A stretch of 64,000 bases of DNA, taken from assembly GCA_023091665.1 (NCBI GenBank), contig JALJCQ010000015.1, positions 3,286,001 to 3,350,000 of the forward strand. The letters run 5' to 3'. The notes under the pieces were generated by a model. That model worked only from the letters and a program-made list of their open reading frames with translations. It made no database searches and was not told where the DNA came from. The DNA comes from Pythium myriotylum (lineage: Eukaryota; Oomycota; Peronosporomycetes; Pythiales; Pythiaceae). The translations under genes and the position numbers were made by a program. This document shows, piece by piece, positions 38,117 to 48,151 of the stretch; positions within the stretch are counted from its first letter, which is position 1; each line of letters begins with the position of its first letter.

Positions 38117-38749
38117 CTAAGGGGCACTTCCGTACGACTGGGGTTTCTTGGCCTTGCGCTTTCCACGCGGACGAGCGTCATTCTCAGGCTCGCTCTCCAG
38201 TTGGGTAGGGTCGTTTCGTTTGCGACGCTCATCAAGCCAATCTGTGACCTTGTCGCGGATCCAAGAAAAGAACCAAATCGCGAGTGGAATTCCGAAGAGC
38301 AAACCGAGGACGATATAGAACCAGATTGCTCCAGTGTCTACCTCGTCACAGTCAAGTACAAACTCACCAGTGAACAGTTCGGTGAGATTGGCTGGATAAG
38401 GAGACACAAACTTGCACTTCAGCTTCCCGGAGAAAGTGTAGTAGTAGTAGTCCAACCGGCGCATGTGCTTTCCACTCTGCAATGATGGTTGCGCTTCAAA
38501 CTCGACGGCTGTCGTACAAGGCACGGAATTCGTCGCCAACAGAGTCGCGTGGAGCATCGAGACGCAACTGTCTTCGGTGTCGTCGGCCGTCACACGTAAT
38601 GGCGACTTGGAGAGACTGCTGATAGCGTTGCTGCATCGAGGGCTTTTGAGTAGTTCTTGGAGGTCGCGAGGGCACTCGTTTGCTGCGGCGACGACAGACA
38701 GCATAAGCAGTATCGTGGCTGCAAAAATGCTGATCACGCGCCGAGTCAT
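38117..38749 (-). CDS. Secreted-domain single-pass membrane protein, copy 2
   Basis: 210 residues from the ATG at 38749 (MTRRVISIFAATILLMLSVV, signal peptide). The ectodomain aligns with copy 1 at 33921: ECPRDLQELLKSPRCSNAIS, DSCVSMLHATLLATNSVPCT, GKLKCKFVSPYPANLTEL and FVLDCDEV. One membrane helix (IWFYIVLGLLFGIPLAIWFF) and a basic, Lys/Arg/Glu-rich tail (RKRNDPTQ, RGKRKAKK) follow. Conserved cysteines suggest disulfides. The segment just after the CT dipeptide (GKHMRRLDYYYY versus RKSLRRLSSDGY) is the most variable. Function unknown. Confidence 0.72.
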   Translation of the reverse strand: MTRRVISIFAATILLMLSVVAAANECPRDLQELLKSPRCSNAISSLSKSPLRVTADDTEDSCVSMLHATLLATNSVPCTTAVEFEAQPSLQSGKHMRRLDYYYYTFSGKLKCKFVSPYPANLTELFTGEFVLDCDEVDTGAIWFYIVLGLLFGIPLAIWFFSWIRDKVTDWLDERRKRNDPTQLESEPENDARPRGKRKAKKPQSYGSAP

Positions 38750-39779
38750 CGCAACTGGTGATCTCTGGCTAGAGATGAAGTCCGCTTGCTTGAGCTGTAG
38801 CTGGCGAAATTGGGAGTGCGAGATTGACAAGCTGCCAACTCTCGTGACCGGCACTTCGTACGAGAAGCCCCCTTCCTATTCCGCTGAAGGGCAGCTGTCA
38901 CCTCCAATGGTGGCTTCACGGAATCTGCAAGTGGGTTCCTGGGTGAAAAGCGTCAGAAATCAGAGGATACTTTGCCGCGTTTCTGTCCCTCCTGATGGGG
39001 AGTTTGTCTGGACTTCGGAGAGACCAAAGGATAGATCTACTGTTTGAAGCCATCTAAAACGTCCAGGACTGGCTCGTGCCATTGATTGACGATGCGGCAA
39101 TCAACCTTTGAACTTTAAGCGTGTGTGTACCGTATGTAGTGAGGCATGGTACAGGTGATGATCGCGAGGACTCCTGGCTCAGGAATAGATGACCGTGTTG
39201 TGCGTGGATATGCTTCAATTGGGTGCACTTATATCAGATCTTTGTTACATTCGTATTTCTGCACTCATTCAGAGAGCAGCCAATTAGAATGCCAATTGGG
39301 AGCAGGAACGAGACAGGAGTTGTCAGCCGATCCCAAAGAATCAAGGAATGAACCCAAGCGAGTCGAGGCCCTTGAATCGGTGTGAGTTCGCTCCTCCTTG
39401 ATTCTTGGAAACACTCAATGGCCTTGGGGGCGAGTTGCCACCGTGACATCTTTCCAAGTTGCTATACCAAATCTGATCTTCGAAGAAACGAAATAAGCCA
39501 GAGGTGCCAACTCGCCCCCGACAATCCCGTTGAAGCCATCAGATCCCTTCTACGTGTACTGAATTATGGTACATGCCTTTCTCTTGTCATCGGGTCCCTT
39601 GTTCACATACTGAATTATGGTATAGTACTTTACCTGAGTTGGATCTGATCCCAAGGCACGTGTATTCGAACGTGTCTGTGTTATCCGTTCTTAACGGCTC
39701 GATATACTGGCTGTCTCCGTCTGGGCATGAGAAGACACGTGCTGGTTCGACGGTCGCATTCTCCTGTCTTCCCGCTGCG
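38750..39779. other. Intergenic, about 1 kb, no gene seen
   Basis: No supported coding region. It contains a 15-bp direct repeat (39557 and 39608) and otherwise AT-richer DNA upstream of the M96-type gene. Confidence 0.5.
39557..39622. repeat. 15-bp direct repeat TACTGAATTATGGTA
   Basis: Two exact copies at 39557-39571 and 39608-39622, 51 bp apart start to start, about 160-220 bp upstream of the M96-type start. They could be promoter sites; this is unsupported by anything else. Confidence 0.5.
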
Positions 39780-41131
39780 ATGGCCTCGCCGCGCGCTCTG
39801 CAGGTTCAGCTCCGTCTTTCTCGTGCCAGCGGCAGCGATCGACTCAAACGGCGGCGAGATCCGCTCGACGGCGAGTCCGACAGCAACGAGTCTGGCGGCC
39901 ACCACACCGACCGCGAGACCGACCGCTCCACGCCCAAGAAGCCTATGTACTATGCTGCGAGGCAACGTGTACGTGCTGCTTTTACTGTTGTTGTCTTTGG
40001 TGACTCGCGTCGCGAAAGAAAGCGGTGGAAGAAAGAAATATTCGCTATCGGTATTAATATTTTGGGTATTCGCTTTGGGCTTGGGTAGGAAGAGATCGAG
40101 TCGCTGCAGCAACAAGTGCGAGAGATGCAAGCGCGCGTGGAGGAGCTCGAAGAGGCCGCGAGGCGTGCCGAGGACGCGTCGATCGGCTCGGCCGAGTCGC
40201 GGAATCGGTCGCTTGACGAGCTCCGACGGTCTCAGTTACTCACACTCGGAAACGGCCGCGCAATGCTCAACCAGTTCTGGGTACGTCGTTTGTCACCAAA
40301 GCACACAAATGAAACAGGCTATGATAGTGATGTGGGCTCCTGTTGGCGTAGCGCGAGCTATTTGACGGGCCGTTGAGCGTTCCGATCCATTTGGGCAGAG
40401 ATATGGCCGATCGACGAGCGACGTTGATGGCCGTGCGTCGCAAGAAACTCGACACGGCGTATCGATTTCTCGAGAGCGAACTCCAGGGTGTGGACGGCCG
40501 CACACCGTTCAAAGACCATCAGCAGTGGACTTCAGCACGCGGAGACGTTTGCTTCCTGCGGTCGGATGTGACCATTTTTGAGGAGGCGACGAGTGTCAAG
40601 CAAGTGTTCGATGCTTTGTTGTTCTATATGACCAATATGGAAATCTCCATTTCGGAAGAGCTGGGCAATCTTACGCTGCGTGAAGACTACGACTGCATTG
40701 ACACGCGTATCTCAAACCATCGGATCATTGCGACAAATCCTAGCGGGTTGATAATGGAGATGAACACGGCCATGTTTGCCGAATATTATGCCAGCTTCCC
40801 CGAGTTGGGCGACGAGCCATTCGCACTGCTCACGAACGACAGCGTTGACCAAGACGATTTGTATCCGTACTGTCCCGAAGAGCGTGTGCGCAAGATAGTC
40901 AGATTCGCAACAAGCGTGCGTTCATTCCGACGACCATCCCGATCAAATCCAGAAGAAGAAGAGCTTGTCGTGGCGCTCAGAAGATGCGCTTACCTGGCAA
41001 TCGAGAAGCCCACTTATGAAGTATCGCCTACAGCGTTGCAGGAAGTCATCGACGCCGTCCCAGTGTGGGGAGATGTCATGCTCAAAACGATCCAAGACAA
41101 GTTAAAGCTACAGAACGGTGACATTGTATAA
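39780..41131 (+). CDS. Coiled-coil plus START-like protein (M96-type family)
   Basis: Three exons, 39780-39968, 40089-40280 and 40352-41131, all phase 0 with GT-AG introns, giving 387 codons. A basic N-terminus with a nuclear-type stretch (RLKRRRDPLDG) leads into a leucine-zipper-like coiled coil (EEIESLQQQVREMQARVEEL). A long globular domain follows (RELFDGPLSVPIHLGRDMA, SVKQVFDALLFYMTNMEISI). This layout is that of the large oomycete family annotated as M96 mating-specific or START-like proteins, probably nuclear regulators. The stop is only 24 bp from the convergent COMT stop. Family members usually continue further, so this copy may be C-terminally shortened. Confidence 0.65.
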
Positions 41132-41154
41132 AAGAACATCCAGAACATATTGTT

Positions 41155-41995
41155 TCAACCTTGGAATTCCGCAATGCTGATGGCGTCAGTGAGTGGAATG
41201 CGTACTGGGAGCATCGATTCGACGCGCGACGTCTTAAATTGCGCATGCGACTCAATGAACTCCAGGTACTCTGGTGCGCCAGGTATGAGGACGTTGTCAG
41301 CGACAAGAAGCGATCCTTTTCGGAGTACGCCACTATCGATAATCAGCTTCGCATCGGGCAGATAGCACGGCTTCGCATGGTCGATGAAGAAAATCTACAG
41401 GTCCACAAAGCCCGGATATGTCAGCTCTGATTCAACGTGGTGATAGCCACATTTAGAACTCACATCGACGGCTTTGTCCTGGATGGCAAGATGCTGATCC
41501 GCAAAAGCGCCAGTGATAACCGTGACCTGGTCACTGAGGCCAGCGAACGCGACCATTTCCTTTACGGACGCCGCCAGTTCAGGAGAGAACTCGAACGAAA
41601 AGTAGTGGGAGTCAGCCCCGGCTACTTCTCTCTGGAGACTCGCAAACCGCACGGCGCTGTACCCAGCATAAGCCCCAAGCTCGACCATCACCCGAGGCTT
41701 CTTTTCGCGGATCAATTTGTCCACCACCTCGCCCTTGGTCTCACCAACATTCATCATCATTGTGGTTTCGGCGTACGCATCAATTGCCGATAAGACTGAC
41801 GCAGCATCGCCCTGCGTTGCGTGGGACTTGACGTATGCCAGACATTCGATCGCGCTGACAAGTACAACGTGAGATTCTCGAGACACATGCAGCCTTGGTG
41901 TCAATCAGTGCAACATACCTGCGGTGCATGCGGCCGTCGATGTCGAACAACGCATTGCTGACGCGGTATGCCGCATTGAAGAGCCAGTTGAACAT
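41155..41995 (-). CDS. Catechol-O-methyltransferase-like enzyme, copy 1
   Basis: Methylates catechol hydroxyls using S-adenosylmethionine and a divalent metal. Three exons, 41995-41919, 41854-41464 and 41394-41155, in phase, 235 residues. The SAM-binding motif is VMVELGAYAGYSAVRFA. Metal ligands are conserved: Asp in IFFIDHAKPCYLPD and Asp-Asn in LLVADNVLIPGAPEYLEF. AFAGLSDQVTVITGAF is the family's second SAM strand. The short N-terminal exon (MFNWLFNAAYRVSNALFDID) may be a membrane-associated helix. Oomycetes use such enzymes perhaps against plant or self catechols; the substrate is unknown. A paralogue lies 1.8 kb further on in the same orientation. Confidence 0.92.
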
Positions 41996-41999
41996 GGTG

Positions 42000-43759
42000 G
42001 AGAGCAGATTTCAAAATGAGCGGCTCCGAACAAAAGCTTGCCTCGAATCAAAGGTGCTCTTTTTCGAATCGGCAAAAAAGAATGGAACGCGATCCTTTGC
42101 ATATCAAACTGTGATCTGGATTTCTAAGAAAAAAAAAGAGCGTTCCATTTTCCAGAAAGCTATCGTGCTTTGCAGAGTTGTCGTTGCTACGATCTGCAAC
42201 ACGGATCGGAGACAAGAGTAAGAAATACTGAAGTAGTGGATCGATCGTCCACATGGATTCTACCAGGACGATCGATAGGAGTGTCCAGATAGATTCTACC
42301 TGGACGCTCGGATCTACTACTACTTGTACTAATCCGATCAATAGCATTTCTCATGCTTGGTGGTGACTATACTGTGTCGTTAGGAAATTCTGGGTGCACG
42401 GGACCAAAAATGGTGGGTTTCTTGGATTGCGTGAGGCGGCCAACTGGGTGCGTTGCCCTCCACGTACAATATGCGTGGATATGGATGTCTTCGATCACGT
42501 GACATGGCCAACTGGACGTGCGCTTCGTGAAACGATCCTCTCGCGAAACGTCGAACTGCTTGAAGCGAATATACCAGCACAATATGAGCACATCTGATAA
42601 CATTGCTCTCCAAAACTGGCTTGCACTTTCTTATCGGATCGTGCCGTTTGTCCCACTCAAAAAGGTCGTGACTTCATCACAGTTGGAAAGCAGACAAGTC
42701 GGCTCGCGAGAGCGTTTGTCCGCATGTTTCCCGAGTCCGTCTTCCGCAAGATGCGCTCGTTGAGTTTGTGGAGTTAAATGATGTCTTAGTTTTCACATCC
42801 GGATGCACGCATGTGGAGTGGCCGTTGTGCTGGGATGCTGCCATCGGTCACCTGGCATCCACTTCCCCACCAGCAGCCGTTAAAGAGACACGTATCGTCA
42901 TTTTGACTGGAAGGTGTGGTCTATTGAATCGCAATTAACAAACCCGTTGTGACGAGCATTTATCCTGTTTCTTCCGTAAGAGATGGTGACGAAAGTTGGA
43001 GCGTATTGCAATTCAACGAGCGATATGCGATGGCTTGAATATGCGCACCCACGGGTGGAAGTGGCGTGCATAATCATTCATACGACATGCAAGCGCCCCT
43101 GACGATCCTCGCGTGCTGCTCCTGCGTTGACCTCGGGAGAAGCCTACCCTTTGCTTTTGTTGAAGCCATTAGGGCCTACTTGTTGACCTTCACAGCCAAT
43201 CAACTTCATCGTCATCATCATCGTCGACATCAAAGATCGCAGACCCGGCTTCGCCAAGTCCCGCGAGCTGCCGTCGAAGGACAAGATGTGGGTTGGCAGC
43301 CCCACCCTTGACGGACTGGATCTCGGGCTCATGCTAACTCTGGCTACTGGAGCATCCAGAAGGCGGTGGCACGGGTTGCGGGTCCTCAGGATCAGTGGTC
43401 GTCGCTCGTGGAATCCTCCCAAGGGCCGCTAAAAGCGTAGCGTGGTGAGGCCTGGCTTGGTTTACTTCTCGGCAGATCTCGCCATCGACAAAGAGGCGTC
43501 ACCAGCGTCAGACACATCCCAGTGGAGTGAGGACGTGCAGTTGCCGGGCGATGGTGGCTGTCTTGTGAAACATGGTGATCCCGCCTGCTTCTTGCCACCA
43601 CCCAGTATTGATGAACCTGTCATCGGTGGGTTTGACGCTGGCTCGGACCAAATCTGGTCAAAACAGACAAAAGTTCTGCAAGATCTCGGAATGATAGTGA
43701 AGAGAAAATGACGGGTGGATTCACTTTGTGGAGACAAGACGCACAAATCGCTCTTGAGC
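42000..43759. other. Gap between the two COMT genes, no firm gene
   Basis: I see no intact gene in about 1.75 kb. Scattered short frames such as VFDHVTWPTGRALRETILSR (about 42490-42550) and HVEWPLCWDAAIGHLAS (about 42810-42860) hint at a decayed repeat-containing gene on +, but they are too broken to call. An imperfect duplicated motif (GTCCANATNGATTCTACC) lies at 42247 and 42283. Confidence 0.4.
42247..42310. repeat. Imperfect direct repeat, two units of about 28 bp
   Basis: GTCCACATGGATTCTACC with AGGACGATCG, and GTCCAGATAGATTCTACC with TGGACGCTCG, 36 bp apart start to start. Each unit also contains an internal GTCCA...TGGAC-type inversion. Confidence 0.5.
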
Positions 43760-44656
43760 TCAGCCTTGGAACTCGGAGACCATGACGGCGTCGACGCCAA
43801 AGCTGTGCGGTGCCTCGTTCATGACGTTCGCGAACTGCTTGTGGTTCTGCAGGAACTCGACGTAGTCGGGCGCGCCAGGAATGAGCACGTTGTCGGCCGC
43901 GAGCACCGAGCCCTTCTTGAGCGTACCACTCTCGAGGATAATCTTGGCGTCCGTAAGGTAGACCGACTTCTCGTGGTCGATGAAGTAGATCTTCATTGAA
44001 TACTTGCCAGTTAGAAAAATGTAAAGCAATGATTCACTGCGAACAAAGTAAACGTACGTCGACAGTCTTGCCCTTGAGCACTTCCCAGTTGTCGGAGAAC
44101 GGACCTTCCGTGACGGTCACATTGTCCGCGAGACCTGCAAACGCCACCATCTGCGAAGCAAGTCCACTGATGAGTACTCGCAGCAATATCAAGATTGCAA
44201 AGAAGAAAAAACACAACGAACCTCACGCACGACAGCGGCAAATGTGGGGGAGAACTCGAACGCGTAGTAGTGCGCATTCGGGCCCGCGACCTCGCGTTGG
44301 AGACCGGCGAAGCGCACAGCGCTGTAGCCAGAGTACGAGCCCAGCTCGGCCATGACCAGCGGCTTCTTAAGGCGGATCTGTTCGTCCACAATCGCACCCT
44401 TGACGGCGCCAATGTTCATCATGGGTCTCGTCTTGCGGAACTCGTCGATCGCGTCAACAACGGACTTGGGGTTGCCCTGCTCCGCGTGCTCCTTCACGTA
44501 GGCGAGGCAAAGCGCAGGGCTACAGATGCAATACGATATTAGTGTTGTGGACTATAGTAAGAACGCTAAATTCGATACGACGCACCTCTCTTCCATGTGC
44601 TTGCGCCACTTCTCGCGGTCCTCTGCGGATGGCTCTGGTCGTCGTCCTTGGCTCAT
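43760..44656 (-). CDS. Catechol-O-methyltransferase-like enzyme, copy 2
   Basis: Four exons, 44656-44586, 44519-44222, 44150-44058 and 43990-43760, in phase, 230 residues. SAM motif VMAELGSYSGYSAVRFA; metal-site residues in IYFIDHEKSVYL and LAADNVLIPGAPDYVEF. The N-terminus (MSQGRRPEPSAEDREKWRKH) is hydrophilic, unlike copy 1, so the two proteins may differ in location. Copy 2 has one more intron than copy 1, splitting before MVAFAGLADNVTVTEGPF; copy 1 has that join as continuous coding sequence. Both end EFQG, indicating duplication from one gene. Confidence 0.93.
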
Positions 44657-45926
44657 GGTTCGAGTGATCTGGTGTCGGCGGGGCGAATTGGCAAATGACC
44701 TCATGGTTCGTCCACAGAGCATTCTCGTTGACGAGGTTCAGCCCTCAAAATGTCGTGGTGAACGTCGACAGTGGTGGAGGCATTGTGTGCTTCAACGTGA
44801 AGGACACCAGCGGGTTGCGGCATTGGCTGCCCTGACTCTGATGACACACCTTCTACAATCGATATGATCGGTCTCAAGTAGCTACGTGTCGACAGTGCAC
44901 GCCTTGCAAGAAACCTCTGCAAATCATTGCATTGGATTGAACAGCTTCTGATCAGCTCTTCGATTGGCTCGCGACACGTGCCATCATTGCCCTGTGAATG
45001 TTGAACGGGGGCCCTGGAATGCTTGTCGAAGTTGCGGCGTGCAGACCTCGAATTTGTCATCATCTCGCAGGAGACGTCATTATTCCGTCATCATCATCCG
45101 ACTTGATGATGACAACAGGAGTGAATCTCCCACGTCAGTGAAGCGATCCGCCCGCCGTGGGACACGACCCCGAAACACGGACAGTAGCGGTCGTTCAGCT
45201 GCGAGATTGATGACAGCGATTGGCAACGGAGACTCTGTAGCTGAGTTTAAAAACTCAGCTACAGAGTTTTTAAACTCAGCTACAGAGTCTCCGTTTCCAA
45301 CAAGAACCAGGTAGCGTTGATATATGTTGGATAAAGTATAATCGACCCGATCCCGACACCTTCTTATTAACCGCCATCTATTCAGTGCTCCGTGGCTGGA
45401 GCAGATGCGTTTCACGACGTGATGTCGGCTCAGCTAATGCGGACTTTGTACAGGGCGGCGAGGTGGAGTGCAGACAAGGGCGTGTCGATCTTATCAACAC
45501 CATTTCGTCCTAGACCTCTTATCATGCATAGTCAAGATCCATGATTTTATGTAGAAACAAACAAACGACCTATATTATAACCTTCATCATTTGATTTAGG
45601 AATCGATAATAGCCACGAACGGTGTGCAACACATATGCCTCAAGTCCGAGCCAATTCAGAAAGGATGCTGCAGCCCACAATCGCATTGTGCTCGTGGCTC
45701 GGTTCGGACTGTTGGGTCGTTGGGTCAGCAGCCGGTCGTGGAACCGCCGACAACCGCCGACGAGATGGGACGACCAATCCGGTCGAGAGCCGACTGCACA
45801 TTCGCTAATTTTATCGCACCTGGGACCTTATCGGACGCTCGCCTTCGCTCACCTTCACCTGCTGAATCGAGCAGATTGCGCTCACGCTGGCTTTGCAGTC
45901 GACCAGCCAGTTCTGCACGGTCTACG
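44657..45926. other. Intergenic region with foldback sequence
   Basis: About 1.3 kb between COMT copy 2 and the first tandem membrane gene. No gene is supported; the notable content is the perfect inverted repeat at 45225-45295. The membrane gene's frame is open back to 45624 and has an alternative ATG at 45765. Confidence 0.5.
45225..45295. repeat. Perfect foldback, 29-bp arms, nested motif
   Basis: Arms 45225-45253 and 45267-45295 are exact reverse complements (AACGGAGACTCTGTAGCTGA then GTTTAAAAA). The 13-base centre CTCAGCTACAGAG is itself the complement of part of the left arm, so the same unit occurs three times. One further mismatch allows extension to TTGG on each side. It resembles a MITE or a hairpin transposon relic. 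Confidence 0.85.
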
Positions 45927-47795
45927 ATGTTGAATGAACCGCCGAAGACCAAGTCCAAGCCTGCCGCGTCGCCGTCGATCGCTCCCAGTCGACGCGATAC
46001 GCGCGCGCGCGTGTCGCCAGGCGGGGACGACGGGCGCGCTGGACGTTCGACCTTTCAATCCACAGCGCAAACGCGCATCGAGAGCGATGGAGACGGCTAT
46101 GATTGCAGCCATCGAGCACCGTCTCGGATGGAGGTTTGGTGGCAAGGCATCCGCAAGAGGTACGCGTTCTGGGGTCGTTACTCAGTCGGCAAACTGCAAG
46201 CCTTTAGCGACTACCAGCAGCAGCACTCGCTCACTCGCACTGTCGTGTTGCTGTGCGCGATGTCGTTACCATCGATTGTCGTTTTGATCGTGCTGCTTGC
46301 GATTCCATTGCAGTCGCCAGCACTAGGCCCAGCGCACAACTCTGCGGCCTTTGCACGGTCGTTTGTCTCCCACATCGGCGCGTCGTTTTGTATCACGCTG
46401 GTCGTCAAGCAAGCGCTCGAGTTCAGCGATCGCGTGTATCCGTACTGGTGGTGTCTCATCATGGCATGCCTCGCGTCGGGCACGAACGAGACTCTCTGGA
46501 CCGTGCTCTCGTTCCTCTGGCGGTTCCCAATCCCGTTCCGCGAAGTGCTCTGCGCTAACACGTGGCTCTTCTGGTTCCTCTTCTACCACTACGTGACCAT
46601 GCGCGGCCACTTTGCGCTGAAGAAACGTCGCATGCGTATCTATTTACCGGTCTTTACCGTCCAGTTCGGCATGTTTTACGTCTTCCTCGGGCTCGCCGTA
46701 CTCTTCACCTACCTAGGGCTCGCGGGCCAAGTGGCACTCGTGCTCTTCGTCCCCCCAGTGAAAGTTTACATCAAACGTCTCTTCTGGAGACTCACCAAGC
46801 AACTCGACGACCTCAGCACCGACGTGACAGTGTGTGTAGTGGAGATCTCGGCCTCGATGTACCAGTGTCTCGTGATGCAGTACGCTGCATCTCCCGCGAT
46901 CCCCGTGCTCTTCTTCGTCGTCGACGTGCTCCAGGCTGCAGTAGAGATCGCGCTTTTCGTTGACCACAGCTTTCTTGTACGTGGTGAGACCGCGATCGCG
47001 GTCGCCGTCGACATAATCGCCCACGCTCGCGTGGTTGAGGCCAAGCGGCTGGGCCAAATGCAGGACTCACAGCCTAACACGAGCTCCCATGTCTCTGCAA
47101 AGACAGGAATCAAGTCAGTCGCGAGTGCATGCGAAGGCGGAAAGCGATCAGTTGCATCGTTCTCGTCGCCCGTCCCCGGCGCTGAAGGCTCGCGTCGTGA
47201 ATCACGTCGATCGTCCACAGGACTTCTCAAGATGGCCGAGGCTGCCGTAGAGGCGATCCACCGCCAAGTGCCTTCCGGCCAGTTCCTAGACTTTCGTCCA
47301 GGCAATCGAGGGACGCCAAACTCAGTTGAACCCGCGAATCCTCAGATCGTAGATGGTCTCCCGATTCCTCGTCTAACCGACGCGAGGCTGCTCACGCAAC
47401 TCTTGCGGCTACTGTTCGCGACCGAAATGCTCGTATTTGTCGAGTTCATCGAAGTGGTGCTCGCTCTCCTGTACGTCGTCGTGTTCGGACTCGCGTCGGT
47501 GTTACCGGGCGGCACGTACGTCGTCTCGCTCATGGACATCAGTGACCACGACTTTCGGTACGCCATGACCAACGCCGGTCTCTATCTCGCGCTCGAGATC
47601 GTATCATTCGCGTTGGTGTTGTGGCTGTTACGCCGCAAGTGCGGGCTCTCAACGGTGTACCAGGTCGCTTACGTCATGGAACACTACTGGATGACGATCC
47701 AGGGCAAAGTCGTGACCTGTCTCCTGCTGCTACTCAACCTCGCCACACAACACCAGGGGACAGACTTCACGTTCCAGTTCCTCAAGAGCCATTGA
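45927..47795 (+). CDS. Multi-pass membrane protein of the tandem family, copy 1
   Basis: One exon, 622 residues from MLNEPPKTKSKPAASP. Plan: basic disordered N-terminus, GRYSVGKLQAFSDYQQQ, about seven membrane segments (LLCAMSLPSIVVLIVLLAIP, SFCITLVVKQALEF, FPIPFREVL loop, FYVFLGLAVLFTYLGLA, AIPVLFFVVDVLQAAVEIAL), the motif LDDLSTDVTVCVVE, a Ser-rich cytosolic loop of about 150 residues, then LLTQLLRLLFATEMLVFVEF and three more helices ending IQGKVVTCLLLLLNLATQHQ with GTDFTFQF. Substrate and function are unknown; channel, transporter or receptor are all possible. This is the most diverged of the array copies. Intron-free, unlike copy 2. Confidence 0.75.
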   Translation: MLNEPPKTKSKPAASPSIAPSRRDTRARVSPGGDDGRAGRSTFQSTAQTRIESDGDGYDCSHRAPSRMEVWWQGIRKRYAFWGRYSVGKLQAFSDYQQQHSLTRTVVLLCAMSLPSIVVLIVLLAIPLQSPALGPAHNSAAFARSFVSHIGASFCITLVVKQALEFSDRVYPYWWCLIMACLASGTNETLWTVLSFLWRFPIPFREVLCANTWLFWFLFYHYVTMRGHFALKKRRMRIYLPVFTVQFGMFYVFLGLAVLFTYLGLAGQVALVLFVPPVKVYIKRLFWRLTKQLDDLSTDVTVCVVEISASMYQCLVMQYAASPAIPVLFFVVDVLQAAVEIALFVDHSFLVRGETAIAVAVDIIAHARVVEAKRLGQMQDSQPNTSSHVSAKTGIKSVASACEGGKRSVASFSSPVPGAEGSRRESRRSSTGLLKMAEAAVEAIHRQVPSGQFLDFRPGNRGTPNSVEPANPQIVDGLPIPRLTDARLLTQLLRLLFATEMLVFVEFIEVVLALLYVVVFGLASVLPGGTYVVSLMDISDHDFRYAMTNAGLYLALEIVSFALVLWLLRRKCGLSTVYQVAYVMEHYWMTIQGKVVTCLLLLLNLATQHQGTDFTFQFLKSH

Positions 47796-48151
47796 GTAAG
47801 TTTAGCTTCAGGATACGACCTCACGCATTTTCGAATAAAATACAATTTCGATATGATAATCTATATTCAGCAGTTCGGCGTGAAGAGACTCGAACCGAGC
47901 AAGACCGACGGTTGGCTTCTCCCCAGATGCGCGGACGAGATTTGTTGCCCGACCATCCCGGCCAGCTGGGTCCGGGGCCGCGAACAAGCCTCGTGGTCGG
48001 CGATCACCGCCTAACGGTCGGCCCCCAACTGGACGAGGTGTTCTGGTCCGCTATAATTGAGTCTCGTCCTGTGCGGACCCGCAAAACAGCGCCACACTGT
48101 GATCGTCACCGGCATTTGACACACTGTCAAACGCCAAGAGGGTGACGCCCC
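47796..48151. other. Intergenic between tandem copies 1 and 2
   Basis: About 355 bp, no gene or repeat seen; presumed terminator and promoter. Confidence 0.4.

Noticed and set aside
41161..41430. + strand frame that looks like a continuation of the M96-type protein
   Set aside because: It is the complement of a clear COMT exon with the metal-binding Asp and Asp-Asn; no splice joins it in frame to the M96-type gene.
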